From: Cristatella mucedo
Taxonomy: Eukaryota; Bryozoa; Phylactolaemata; Cristatellidae
Reading direction: 5' to 3'
DNA: 64,000 nt
Assembly (NCBI GenBank): GCA_009760855.2
Contig: WPIO01000047.1
Span: forward strand, 2,680,001 to 2,744,000
Shown here: piece by piece, positions 33,040 to 45,900 of the stretch
Position numbering within the stretch: position 1 is the stretch's first letter
How the letters are laid out: each line of letters starts with the position of its first letter
Made by a program: the position numbers and the translations under genes
The notes under the pieces: generated by a model
The model's database searches: none
What the model was told of the DNA's origin: nothing
Seen by the model: the letters and a program-made list of their open reading frames with translations, nothing else

Positions 33040-33775
33040 TCTATGCGAAATATACGTCCTGTTCCAAAGTGACCTTTCACTAGATGGCCACAACAGGTCC
33101 ACAGTCAAGTCTACGTATTGTGACCTACGTAAAATCAATAAATTTGGGTTCGCTTAGGCAGTGATACTACATCTAAATTGCTCCATCCATTAGTTACAGC
33201 CCATCTCGACTTCTGTAACTCGCTATTTGTTGGTCTACCGGTCTGCCCAATCAGGTGACCAAACAGTTGGTGCAAAACTCCAGTTAGACTTTACACCACT
33301 TCTAGCCAACCTGCACTGGCTCTCATTAAAGTAAAATACCAACTTTAAATTTCTGACACTCACTTTTTTGATGCATTCATTCTCTGGCGCCAGCCTACCT
33401 ATCAAAACAACTTCCACCAGGCTAGGAATCCTATCACCAGCTTTTCTTAATAAAATCCGTTAACTATACTTCGTACGAACCTCAAATTCTTCGGATAGTG
33501 TGCCTTTAGTTATTATGCTTCCAAAGCCTGGAATTCCCCTCTGACTGACCTAACTGCATCCCCTGACTTGACTACATTTAGAGAAGCTAAAAACCCACAT
33601 GTTCATCACAGCATTCAGCGGGTTCTTGTGATTAGTCCGTTGTTCGCTTATGCCTGGTGACATTGTGCATGCCGCTACGAAACATGATATCATCTTTCCT
33701 TTACAGTATGTATGAAGTGCCTAGGCAGAGATTAAGTTATCTGAGGGCGTAATGCAAATGCATTATTATTATTTT
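33040..33775 (+). mobile_element. LINE A 3' fragment
   Basis: Starts at the FQSDLSLD codons (TTCCAAAGTGACCTTTCACT), runs through the C-terminal domain with internal deletions, and ends with AGAGATTAAGTTATCTGAGG and ATTATTATT. Confidence 0.85.
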
Positions 33776-33837
33776 CATCTTTTTTGTTAATGGTCATTCA
33801 GTCTTCACTTAGATTCACCAGCTTCCTCGCGCACGTG

Positions 33838-33970
33838 GGCGCACGCACGCACGCACATGCACACGCACACGAAAACGCACACGCGCAAGCACGCAAGCAC
33901 ACATTTACGCACACACACGCATTAGCACAAAATCACGCACATACGTTCGTGAACGCACGCACACACATAG
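33838..33970. repeat. Degenerate (CA)/(ACGC) repeat
   Basis: Alternating CACG/CACA units with interruptions. Confidence 0.9.
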
Positions 33971-34480
33971 CTATGCACTGCTCATGCACTCAATACTACT
34001 TAATTTCATTGCAGCGTGTGCGAGGCCTTTATGCTCGGTGTGGTATAGCTGCTGCTCTGGTACGCCCTGTTGCTCTTGAATGCTTTCGCACTTTTTTTTG
34101 TTTCGTTGAGCTTTGCATTTGATGCGAAGCACCAAAATCGGTTGTTAATTGCGGAACCTTAAAACCATCACTATTGATGCTGTCTGCACAAAACTGTCTT
34201 TCTTGCCTTGGCAGGGTAATGCTCTGTCCGAGAGAAGTAAATTGAGCTCTGGCTATTAAGCTCAGGCTTGAGAAAGCATAGAAAAATCAGGACTGACCAT
34301 CCAATGATTGGCGTGGAGGGATGTTGTATTACGCACCAATCCATTCTAGCTCAGGTCAATTCTAGCTTCAATAAAGGTGTAGTCGAATCACATATGCACG
34401 ATCATGAACATACTGATGTCGTCAATCAACCATCTCCTTAACCACTCCCAGGTCAGCAACTTATCTAGTGATCCTTGTGG
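33971..34480. other. Spacer between genes 3 and 2
   Basis: No feature recognised. Confidence 0.4.
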
Positions 34481-34665
34481 TAATAATAACAATAATAACA
34501 ATAAAACATTTGCATAGTGCCCTCAGAGATATAAATATCTTTTTGGGCACTTTACAGATGCCATATATAAATTATTATCAATTAAGTGGTGGTAATATAC
34601 GCAAGCAACATTTCCAATTTAAGCACGCACACGCACACGCACATGAAGGACGAATCGCAAAGACA
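34481..34665 (-). mobile_element. LINE A tail fragment
   Basis: AATAATAACAATAATAACAA then a block like TAGTGCCCTCAGAGATATAA, the reversed family A 3' end; the remainder holds a short CACGCACACG run. Confidence 0.7.
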
Positions 34666-35079
34666 GTTGTAATCTAGGGGAGCGGATGCCAAACGCTTCA
34701 TGAATGTTTCAATTTTTTCAACTAGACAATTGCTATTAGCAAGTGTCTCCCCAATTTGACATCGGCTCGTTGGGTTCCTCTCCCTCAGTTCCTTGCAGCA
34801 CTTATATTGTCACCTTTTAGTCTACGACTGATGGCCAAATCTTGAAGTTCATCTCCCAGTCTAAAAAGGCAATTAGCCATGTATATCCTATACCCACTGT
34901 TCTCCTCCTGAGATAAATTGATCTGTTGCTACCAAGCATAAGTAGCATTATGCCGGCATTCTTAGGAATCAAGACTTATGCAGAGCCTCTATGCTTGTTT
35001 TCTGGGTCTGTTAGCAGAGTTTGATGCAGCTGATCCTCCATTTCTTCTTGAGAAACTGCCGTCCTGGCATTACACTTTG

Positions 35080-35935
35080 CAGCAGATTTAATCTAGGTGT
35101 CATGTTCCAAAGTGACCTCTCGTTAGACGACCACATCAGCTCCACAGTCAAGTCTGCATACTTTCAGCTGCATAACCTTGCTGAAATTTGGGCTTGTTTA
35201 GATAAGGATACCACGACTAAGTTGGTCCATGCATTTGTTGACATTCCGTCTTGACTTCTGTAACTCACTGTTTGCTGGCCTACCGGCATGTGCAATCAGG
35301 CGATTACAGCCGGTTCGAAACTCTGCAGCTAGGCTTGTCTGTCGTGAGCGTCGCCGTTGCCACATCACAACATTTCTCGCCGACCTGCACTAGCTACCAG
35401 TAAAGCTACAGATCGATTTCAAAGTTTTATTGCTCACTCTTAGGCCACTTCATCCTTTGGTTCCAGCCTACCTCTCAGATCTACTCCTCTACCAGGCCAA
35501 GCATCGTACTACCTGCTTTTCGGAATCCAACAGTTTACCAATTCCTCGTACAAACATCAAATCCTTTGAAGACCGTGCATTTACTTCTTACGCTCCCAAA
35601 GCCTGGAACTCCCTCCCGACTTGCGTCAGAACTTTCCCTGACTTGAACACATTTAAAAAGAACTTAAAAACACAAATTTAGGACAGCATTTAGTGGGTCC
35701 CTGCGATTCGTCCTAGATGTGCTTATGCGAGCTGACACTGTGCATGCTGCAACTAACCACACTTGCATGCTCACCCTGTGCATGTCACCCCTAACCATGT
35801 TAGTCATGTTGTTTATCAAGCATGATATTACTCACCATTCAATCGCGTTTCCCTTTGCAGCAAATGTAAAGCACCTAGAATGAGATTGAGTTCTCTGAGG
35901 GTGCTTTATCAAGTGCACTATTATTGTTATAACTG
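35080..35935 (+). mobile_element. LINE A 3' fragment, well preserved
   Basis: Starts at the [20 protein letters not shown] codons and continues to [14 protein letters not shown], the 3' UTR repeats and the tail (AGTTCTCTGAGGGTGCTTTA). One or two frameshifts near 35250 and 35390. About the same extent as the copy at 33.0-33.8 kb. Confidence 0.9.
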
Positions 35936-36129
35936 GCACTGGACTTTGATGGTTTAAGCGATATGTGGGCGGGAGAATGGTGCATAGATTTAGACTGACA
36001 ATAGTCCGACGATTACCCTTTAAAATGCATTTCGCCGCAGATATTGAAACTTAATCCACTGCTTTTAAAACTGTTTACTCTTCTTCACGACAAAGGACTC
36101 GCCAAGAGCATGTTTGCTTTCATTCTTGT

Positions 36130-36365
36130 AAAATTACAAGAATTTGGGTCTGATTAGGCTGCGATATAGTGTCAAAGTTGGTTCACACGTTTTCAACATG
36201 ACGTCTCAACTTCTGTACCCACTACTCGCAGGTCTTTCTACCAGTGCAATAGGGCACTTGCAGTTGGTGCAAAACTTGCAGCTAAGCCTTTCTGTCGTGA
36301 GAATAGCAGTCGCCATATTATCTATTCTCATTGATCTTTACTCGCTTGCCATAAAGTAGTTGATT
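36130..36365 (+). mobile_element. Decayed LINE A fragment
   Basis: Region equivalent to [21 protein letters not shown], here TTGCAGTTGGTGCAAAACTT and similar. Truncated both sides. Confidence 0.65.
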
Positions 36366-36579
36366 GTGGTAAGATGCTCGCACTCACTTTTAAGTTCTTC
36401 GATTCTCATGTTCTGTCCTCTAGCCTGGCAGCTACGCGATTGACCACAGGTCAGATGATCTGCTTAGCTTCACCAATAATAATGATATCGGAAAATCACG
36501 AAACACGACAGTCCGCAAATACTAAACTACATTTAAAAATACCTTAAAATAATAATAGTAATAGTAGCAATACATTGAT

Positions 36580-36634
36580 TTTCACAGTTTCCTATGGGAA
36601 CTTAATATAAATACACACACACACACACACACGC

Positions 36635-36707
<73 letters not shown>

Positions 36708-36830
36708 CATATATATATATATATAAATATATCCTAGTGCTTTACTTACCCAGGGGTCAAACTTGCAACCTTTACAGACAAAAGTGAGCACCTTACCTCT
36801 TGGCCAACTCTGGGTTGCTTTGGAGAGGTC
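36580..36830 (-). mobile_element. SINE-like element split by (AC)n(AT)n
   Basis: Minus-strand text GAGTTGGCCAAGAGGTAAGG looks like a tRNA A box, with AAGGTTGCAAGTTTGACCCC at the B-box place. A 115-bp AC/AT microsatellite (36612-36726) separates it from the tail-like TTAAGTTCCCATAGGAAA. Confidence 0.55.
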
Positions 36831-38757
36831 TTTTTCAGATCAAAGATTTTATTAATTCCGTTGAAATGTATCCTCTGCTGTAAAATCGATTTATTGTCAT
36901 GGCTTGCTTGGTAGCACGACCGAGTTTTTTATCCAGCGTGGAATTGGGTGGCATTTGAACTTCGGTTCTTTTTGTCGATTAAATTTTGAACAATAAAAAA
37001 TGCATCATATTGGGCCCAGGCTAAGGTATGCAGTCGTGATCGTCACCATACACACACGGGACGACCGAAGGTCATCGCAGGAGCAACCGTGACTTTTTTT
37101 AATCTGCTTAATTAATTCTTTGCACCAGCATTATGTTTCACGAAGAACTTTCCTTGTAATTCAAGTGGTCCATGGCGCCTTTACGCTATGGCAACTTTCG
37201 CTGTGCGATCTCCGTAATGTTCGTGTTATTGCCTTGAAAAGTCAATAGCATCGTATCTTTGTCTGATGTATGCCTCTCTTGTTACTGAAGAGATAAAGTA
37301 CTTGAACTACACGACACATGCTGCATTATTTTCGAGTCTTTTAGCAAACAATGCCTTAGTGCACCGCATGCAGGAGTTAAAATCACTTCAGGTTCTTCTC
37401 TCGCTATACAAATGATTCCATTGGGTTTTTCTAAAAATTGCGGACTTTTTAACGGCCGGGGATGAAAACGAGAGCGGAAGATGGGCTCTCACGGTGCTTT
37501 ATATTGTCGAGTGAATGGCCAGTTATTGCACATGGCCTTCCACGTTGACTCTACAGCGACCATAAATTTGGAGCCTGTAAAAGATTCAGTTACCAATCTG
37601 CTAATGATTGCTGCTTCTGGCTGAGCAATGCTGTTTGCATCACCTCCTGCAGCGTCATCACAAATGCGGGGCAGCAGGTGCATCACCTGCAGCGTCATCA
37701 CAAATGCGGGGCAGCAGGAACCTCACAATCACAGCGCGCTCTTCTTTCTCGCCAACAGCACTTGCATGAGCTAAGGAGCTCTGCAGTTGCGCTCACTGTT
37801 TTCACTCTTCAATCCCATCCTTACATTTTCAGCCGAAGTGAAGTAAGTGCCTTTATTTCCTATTGCTAGGTAATCCAAACACGCAAGTTGCAGATCTTTA
37901 AGCTCCAAGTCCATTGCACATTTCTATCTGTAACTGTCAATTCTGACCAGAACTTTATTTTGCCTCTGTTTCGCTTCAGGCTATGGCTGTGACTCCCTTA
38001 GAGACTAAGAATAAGTACAATGGACTTAATGCTCTTCGCTTCGGGAAAATCACAAGATATTTGTGATGTGGTTGATTTAAGAGGGAGTTCTGCTCACGCT
38101 TTCTGTCTCTAAGGTATCGCGCAGTTAAGGGCTTACATAAGTGCACCAACTAAAGTTAACGTCTTGCCTAGACTACTGAATCCTCGCGGTCTCGTTAAAC
38201 TGACGTTTCTTGGAAAATTCTACTTTACAAAGATTCAAAACGCTTGGTGCCAATTTCTGGGTAAACCGGTGAATTATTTAGCCGTGCTTTGCGTGGCCAT
38301 CTCGATGGTGATGCCGTAGAGGCCTCCTGTTGGTGAAATTAGCAACACAAATATTCCTCTTTCCAAAAGACAAAAGCCCGGACATCAGGATGCCGTGTCC
38401 TTTAAGCTAAAAGGACTAGACACATTAAGGTACCTGTGCTGAAGATCGATTCGATTATAATTGAAGCAGCAGAGGAGTGTGTAAGGGTCGTGTACGTATG
38501 CAACCGAATGGGGTTGTTAACATCAGAGCGAACCTCTCTTCACGAGCGTTCAACCACGTCTGCTGCGTTAGTTACTTTTTCGACGTGTTTTGCGATCGGA
38601 GCAAGCTACTTAATAACTGCGAGAATTCACGCTAGTAAAGGGTCGGGGGCTGGGCGTCGGGAGGACGCCAGAACAAGGCTCTCTCTAGCGTACAGGCTAA
38701 AACTTTCGTGAAGGCAGAGGCGGATTTCGCGGGCGACAGTCGCTGCAGGGAGGCATA
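36831..38757. other. Spacer with a 40-bp tandem duplication
   Basis: Mostly unrecognised. At 37636-37678 and 37679-37718 a unit containing CAGCGTCATCACAAATGCGG and GGCAGCAGG is repeated head to tail with a 3-bp difference. No gene supported. Confidence 0.6.
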
Positions 38758-38763
38758 TTTATT
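38758..38763 (-). terminator. Candidate poly(A) signal of gene 3
   Basis: AATAAA on the minus strand about 430 bp past the gene 3 stop, implying a 3' UTR that carries the CU-rich tract. Confidence 0.45.
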
Positions 38764-38989
38764 ATACTTCCGAGTTCAAGTTGGGAAAGCTCGCTTGGCA
38801 ACACCGCCAGGTGGCTACGTCCTCGAACTTTAGATCAATGGTTGCAAAGTGCTGCTCGCGGGAGAGAGACCGCGGCAATACCACGACTAATTGACCGAGC
38901 GTCTCTCAAAACAACGACCTCTGAGCACCAGGAATGCACGGGCGCGGGCGATTGCATAGGAGCTGCCGCCTGCGTGCTTCAAAAACTGA

Positions 38990-39105
<116 letters not shown>

Positions 39106-39196
39106 ACAAGGAAAAGCGCAGGCCGTGTGCCTTCAGCGTTCGAGCCTCGAGCTAGCAGGCTTCCCGACGCCACTTCGCGTTCGCCTTGCACCGGGC

Positions 39197-39940
39197 TCAG
39201 CTCGATTCGAAAAAGTTGGGCGCCGAGAACAGGATGCATAGCGTAGCGACGAGCGTGACGATGGAGAAGATCACCAGCAGCAGGCGATCGCCGACGGCCG
39301 CTGCGAACTTCCAGTCGGCAGTGACACTGTCGTCCCTGTCGCTCTCGCGAATGCGCGCCGTCACGTAGCGAACCTCGCGCAGAATGGCCTGCGCTTCGAA
39401 GCGCGTCACGCAGAAGCCCTGGCCGCCGCTGCTGCCGTCGCCATTGCGGCCATCGTAGCCGCGACGCACCGGCGGCCACCCGAATCCTTTTTCGGTGACG
39501 GCAACGGCCAGTGCTGGGCCGTAGGCGAAGTCCGAGCGCTCGAAGAACGCGCCGCCGCCGGCCGCGGGGACTCGGCCGCTGCGGCGGCCGCAGGTGCGGC
39601 CTCCTCCGGCTCCGGGCGCTGCCGCTACTTCTTCTCCTCCGCGCCCTCCTCCTCCTCCGCCGCCGCCGCCGGCCACGGACAGTGCTGGGCTGCAGGGCGA
39701 GCTGCTGGCGCAGCTCTCGTAGCCAGAGAGCGGTGACGAGGCGAGCGGCTGGTGCAGCGGCTGCGTGTCGTCGGCGCTTCGGTCGGCCAGTTCGACGTCT
39801 CGCTGCCTGTCAGCGCGGCTGCGGCGGCCGCCACCGCCGCCGACGCCTGCCTTTGACCTTCGCAGCTCCCGCTCGAGATCGTCGCCGCGCCGCTGCATTC
39901 GCAGTATCCACGCTAGCCACTCGCAGACGCCTCGCTTCAC
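39197..39940 (-). CDS. Gene 3 last exon: M3-M4 loop, TM4, C-terminus
   Basis: 744 bp from acceptor GCCCGCAG (phase 0) to TGA at 39197. Starts [20 protein letters not shown], then a low-complexity loop with a run of nine Gly (GGGGGGGGG) and Ala-rich parts, then the MA helix, TM4 ([19 protein letters not shown]) and SAPNFFESS. Very GC-rich compared with the rest of gene 3. Confidence 0.95.
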   Translation of the reverse strand: MKRGVCEWLAWILRMQRRGDDLERELRRSKAGVGGGGGRRSRADRQRDVELADRSADDTQPLHQPLASSPLSGYESCASSSPCSPALSVAGGGGGGGGGRGGEEVAAAPGAGGGRTCGRRSGRVPAAGGGAFFERSDFAYGPALAVAVTEKGFGWPPVRRGYDGRNGDGSSGGQGFCVTRFEAQAILREVRYVTARIRESDRDDSVTADWKFAAAVGDRLLLVIFSIVTLVATLCILFSAPNFFESS

Positions 39941-42900
39941 CTGCGGGCGTCGAACGAGTTCGCGCGCTGGCTGGGAGCGAGGCTCCACCGCTGCGGCGGC
40001 GGCAACGGCTTCCGCAGTTCACGCGCGCGCGCCAAATGATCGTGCGATCGACCGACCAGAGCGATTACGCCCCCACCCAGCGTGCTTAAAGCTATTCTGA
40101 GGCGGAGCGAGCGAGGGCGAATGGCGACGAGTTGGTTAACGCGTCAGTCGCGGGGCTCGAACGCTGCACTCGAGCAGCTGGGCCTCAGTGCGGCGTGCGT
40201 CGGCACGGCGCATGCGAACGCGCTTGACTCGAACTGCAGATGTGCTCGAGCCGCGGTCGCGTGCCCACCGCGCGCAGCGGGCAATGCTCCGTCGCTCGCC
40301 ACGAAGCCGGGCGCGGAAGCCGTCGGAGCTCTTCTGTGGAAGCCGTCGGGGCGGCGTTCTGCCACGTGACTAAAGAGAGGAGGCTAGTTCTTCTCCGGTT
40401 GTTTTCGCCGCTCACGCTCGCGGTGCCGTTTGACGAGCGGCCGCTGTCAAACGTCCGGCTCGTTTATTTCACGAGATTTGGAGTTCGAGCGCGCGAGTGC
40501 AATTATATACCTCTATACCGGGCGCTCGCACGCGAGCGCACCACCCGGCCGCAGCAGAGCGAGCAGGCTTTCGTGCGTGGGCGTCCACCGCTCTGGCTAG
40601 ACGCCGGTGAGCAGGCTACCGGCGGCGGACTTAATTGGAGCTCAGTTAGCAGGAAGGAGAAGCTCCCTCAGGAAGCAGAAGCTCGCTTCGGGGCAGACGC
40701 CCAAAGCGAGCCGAACAAAGTCGCCGAATTGATTGGGGGTCTAGCAGGTATCGACGGAGGCAGTTCAGCTGATCATGAGTGACAGTGACTCGAGCGGCCT
40801 GACATAGAGTGCGTTTGACTCCAGACAAAACCTGACTGTCTCTTTCGAATGCGCGCTCAGTGGCAATTAAAGTGGCCTTTAATCCAGTACGGCTCTCTCT
40901 CTCTCGGCGACGCGATAGCTTAGCGATCAACCTTTGGGTGGGTTGCAAAAGCCAGGTCACTTGATCAGGGGCTGACCTCAAAAGCAAGAACAAGAGCCAT
41001 GCTTGAGCCACGATCGCCTGAAGTACAAGTGACAAGTGTAGCAACGTGTTCATACATCAAGATAAGTCGCATTCTCTCGCTGCTGAATTTCGACCCGCAA
41101 GGCTTGTAAATCCTTACCACTGTGGTAGACTTAGTGGAACTTAACGTTTAACTTTGTTTCGACCTAAAGGTTTGGGCTAGACCAAGTGGGCTTGGCCCAG
41201 CCACTGTCCTACACGCATTTCAAAAGCTTGCAAGTACTAAAACAATAACAGCTAATTTAACAGCCTCTTGTTTCTAGTCTCAGAAGAGCCCTTGAGGGCT
41301 ATCGCCGACGCTTGCAGCCGCAATAAGGGATCGCCCACCGCAGGATTCGAACCCATGACCTCAGGATAGAGGCCGTGAAAAACAATCACCTTAACTAGTG
41401 GACCACTCACCAGGCAGCTTAAAGAGGTGGTAAATCGCTAACCCGGATACGACGTGCAGTTCATTGAGGTATGACTTTGCTACCTTTTGATGTACTGCTA
41501 CCACTAGCATCGCACGGGGGCTCTGAGTTCTCTGAGGGTGCTTTATCAAGTGAATTATTATTATTATTATTATTATTATAGCATCGCAGGGGGACCATTT
41601 CACCATTCGCGATATACTTCGCACTCCATCGCTACTGAGAGGAGTCTGTGAGCCTGCGCGTGCCTGCGTAGGCGTAACTGAAAAGCAGTTGAGCTTCAGT
41701 TACACGAATCCTTAAGGAACTTGAGAAGTTTGTAGGTGTCACTGCGACCTCGTGGCGGTGCAGGACGTACTTACCCAAAGGGGCATCTCGTGGCTGTCGC
41801 CATTCCTGAAGTGGCAGCCGAGAACCACAACCGTGAAGAGCACCGATAGGGCATTAAGAACCATGACGATGGAAAAGTAGATTGCTAAAACGGATAAACA
41901 CAAAGACCCACTGAGTTCAATACAGCTATTCTCAGCTTCAGCTTTCACCGTAGCTGCAATTCAGCTTCCAATGAACTCATTGCGCTCACTCACTCGCTCT
42001 TTCTCTCTCGTTCTCTTTCTTTCTATTGAATAAGTTTGCGATTGATTTTCTTCAGGATGGCTGGAAAGACGTTGAAGAGACTGGGCGATAGAAAAAAATA
42101 TGCTGAGCCATTAGGCGGGCTTACGGACGGATGATTTCAGTATAATTCTCGAAACCTTATCGTCATTGTTTAAACCTAGGACAGGAGACCGAGTGACAGT
42201 CTACAAAGGACTCAAATTCAAGCAAGGCTTTATAGATAATGGTCGAACTCTGTCCGATTTTTAAGACTGTTTAACAACCTATTTTTGTAATGCATCTCAG
42301 TCTGCAACTCCACAAAGCACACAGACTATGTGTGTGCTACGCAAGCGAGTTTTGTGTAGCTCACTTGCAGCCTAAGCGGCTTTTGGTATGCATTCGGTAG
42401 CCAACAGACTTCATCTCACACAACAAAGAGAAAGTGGGAAGCATCGCACAGTCAGGAGAGCAGTTGAGGTAGTGAGTAGCATAGAATCATCAGGTCCATC
42501 ACCATTATTGTTTTCAGTGGCTGGTAAACTTAATCTCCTGCCCTAACTCAAATTTTGAATGCTTCTCTGGCTAAAGAGGTGATGCTGTTGTGCGACCACC
42601 ACCACGTGCTCAAAAATTAGCTGCCGTTTTCGACAGCTGCCTAAATTTTAAAAGCTTCATTCAGAAGACTACTTCTACAGCTGGCCATCACGTTCGATCC
42701 CTATTAAAGATAAGGAGCTGTCTTCCATGATTGCGTGCAAAAGATTTAACTAGCTCCTTAGTTCTGACTTGGCTTGATTATTGTAATTTCCTTTCGGCTG
42801 GGCTACGAACAAAAAAGCAAGTAGGCCACTCAAATGAGTATGAATGCGGCTGTAAGGCTAATTAGCAAATCCCAGAAGTTTACCCACGTGTCTATAGAGT

Positions 42901-45900
42901 TAACCACTTCATATATAGAAACCTCGGAAAACATCTAAAAAAGGGGTCATAGGTCGCGACTCAACAGTTGCTTTAGTTGAGTAATTTATCTCCATCTGTC
43001 AGTCCACACAACCCTAACTACTATATGGGTGCTTCGCCGGTAATTTTGAATACCCCAATCACAGTATGAGTTGCTTTCGGTAGGCATTCTGTAGCCAACA
43101 GACTTCGTCTCACGCAACAAAGAGAGAGTGGGAAGCATAGCAGAGTCAGGAGAGCAGTTGAGGTAATAAGTATCATGGAAGAGCAGATCAGGAAGGCTGG
43201 AAAGGACTACCATTGTCGGCAGCAGGAGCGTAGTTGTCGTTGCTGAAGAAAGAGGCCATATTGAAGCACAAATGTGTGCGATCTTTCAACGGAGAAGATG
43301 TAAAATGTATCGGTTAAGTAGTTAAAATCCTAGTGATGAGAACAGTCAGAGTTGCTAAAGCAAATTATTAGCTGTCGTATCAATTTTGTGGATCTAAAAA
43401 CTCGCAGCACTGCAGCTTATGAGGTAAAAAGAAGACCTGGCTTGCTTGCATCAACGTAGCACAAAAGACTAGTACGTGAGTACCGAGCTGTGCCACTGCA
43501 TCGCCTTACGGAATCAAATACCTGACTGACTCTGAAACGTTGCATTTTGCGTATGCGTTTCGAAAATAAATTTCATCCAGCTCATTCGTATGGCCATCCA
43601 AAAGCTCCTATGCTAGTATATAATCTACGAGCGGCCTCAGATTTTTGTATTCCACCCATGCGTATTTTGTTTTCGTTGGCGATAAGCACGTTGGCGATAC
43701 ACGTTAGGGGAATGTAAAGACCATTGTAGATCATTTATCGAGACGACTTCAAACAGTTCTGATTGCGTGAAGGCTAACGAGGATGTTTTTAAAAGGTTTT
43801 TTGGCCGTATTTACGTCAGGACAGTCATAGAACGTGGATCTAGGTACAGTGGTACAGTGTGTACTCCAGGACAGCGGTGTTTACGTTTAGACTTCAGCAC
43901 AATTAAGCGTCAAAGCGATAGTTGTAGACGTGCTTTCCTTTGGCATAGTTTTGAGCTAGGAATGTTTAAACCTAGGTGAATTTTTTAAAATGACCCGCTG
44001 TTCTATCTTAAATCTAGTGCCAACTTTGCCGAATCTTAATTAAGCAGGATCTTTCGGCTCTCACTATGGGCTGGCAGTAACCACACGAGTTCAAGTTGAG
44101 CCATAGCTAGTTACTACTAAAATTTCGGCACACTATATCAGCCAGACTATCATAACCCGAGAAGTTATTGGTAGTTGCTGAATTAAAAAATAATTTGAAC
44201 CACACATTTAATGCGCAGCAATTGGTTTGTTGTACTATGCGCTGCGAACGAGTCACTTGTGCTTTTTTGGCTCAGAATTAGTCGGTTTTACGCAATGGCT
44301 GGTTCAGAGAAAATCCAGCCCTCCGCTGCTATCCAATAAACTGCTATATGCAAAGAAAACTGATTTTTTGTATTAAGATTTGGTTGCTTTCTATTTTCAC
44401 CGCCGTGTCGTGCTACCGTTGGCGTACCTGCAAGTGTCGTCGGTCGCCTGCGACTCGATTAGACATGCTTCGAGAAGCCACACTTACCAGCACTTGTTGC
44501 ACGTTGGTAATAATTAGCGTCTTTACGAATGCCGATATTGCAGCCTGACTACTTTATTTCAGGAGCCACTATAGTGCATTAATAGCGCTATTGCAGCCGA
44601 AGACTGTAACAGGTGGCCCAAAAAGTCATTCTCCAGTAAATTCTGACAGTGCTTAGCAAGAAACAGGAAATTCCGTCCTCAGCGAATTAAACTCATTCGC
44701 GGCGCTGACATTTCAAAATTGGCTCGAAATATCTGCCCCCAGGCTAAATAGCAGCTAAGAGCGGGGATACTACACCAGCTTAGATTTCGTCATGCCCAAT
44801 TGGTGAGAGCAATGGCAGAAAGTAAAGCAAATAAGCAAGCTGAATAAACTAGCGCATGTGATAATCCTCGCCAGCAGGAATTGTGAATGCGAGACGAAGG
44901 ATGGAGTAGAAATCGGAAAAACTATAATTCATAAAGTATGTTTCGAGTGATCTTGAGCGCCCTAGCCCAAGCCAGTGTGATATCATCAGAGACTGATATG
45001 TATTCAGCGACAGGGAATGGCATTCGTTCAAAAATGTACTCACAGACTAAAGGTATTGCATCAGACGTTGCTGGTAACAACTCGGCAACAAGAAGCAGAA
45101 AGACTGTCAGCGACAGCAAAATGGTTACCCCTGTAAAAATTGAAGCGTTGCATTCGTGTACAATGATTGTGCAAAAGCAAGCAGACTCACTGCGTCGAAA
45201 AGCTGCGCACACTTCCACCGAACCACGTGCCATCCGAATGAATATTAGCAGCACGGCACTTAGAGGATGATGGGAAATTTCAGTGGAATGCTGTTTCAAA
45301 GTAGAGCTGTGCGTTGGCGCATTATCTGGGCCAAATAGTCTTTTGTAATCAGAGACATGCTGATGACACATGCGTGCTGACACTGTGCATGCTGCCACTA
45401 ACCACATTTGCATGCTGACCCTGTGCATGTCACCCCTAACCATATTATTTATTTTGCTTGTTTTTCAAGCACGATTTTACTTACCATTCAATTGCATTTC
45501 ACTTTGCAGCAAATGTAAAGTGCCTAGAAAGAGAAGTTCTCTGAGGGCGCTTTATCGAGTGCATTATTATTATTATTATGACACAAGGTGCTATTAATGT
45601 CCAGCGGCTAAGGCTCAGCAAAGTTGCTGCGAAGCTAGAATGTCCTATTTCGTGCTCTGTAGCTTTCGCGTCAATAATAGCATCTCCTTTAGTTGCTAAA
45701 TACACGCTATTCAAAGTGTCAAAACAGCCCTGAACCCGTTTTGTCCTAAAAAATAAAAGCTAGATCCTACTGTATAGCAGACCACAACTGTTTAATAGCA
45801 ATCAGAGCTCGCTGTACTTCCTAGAGGCCATCGCACAGCCTGGTGTAAGTGGCCTCAACCGGTGACATGACACATTTTAATTATTCATCGTCGAATTTAT

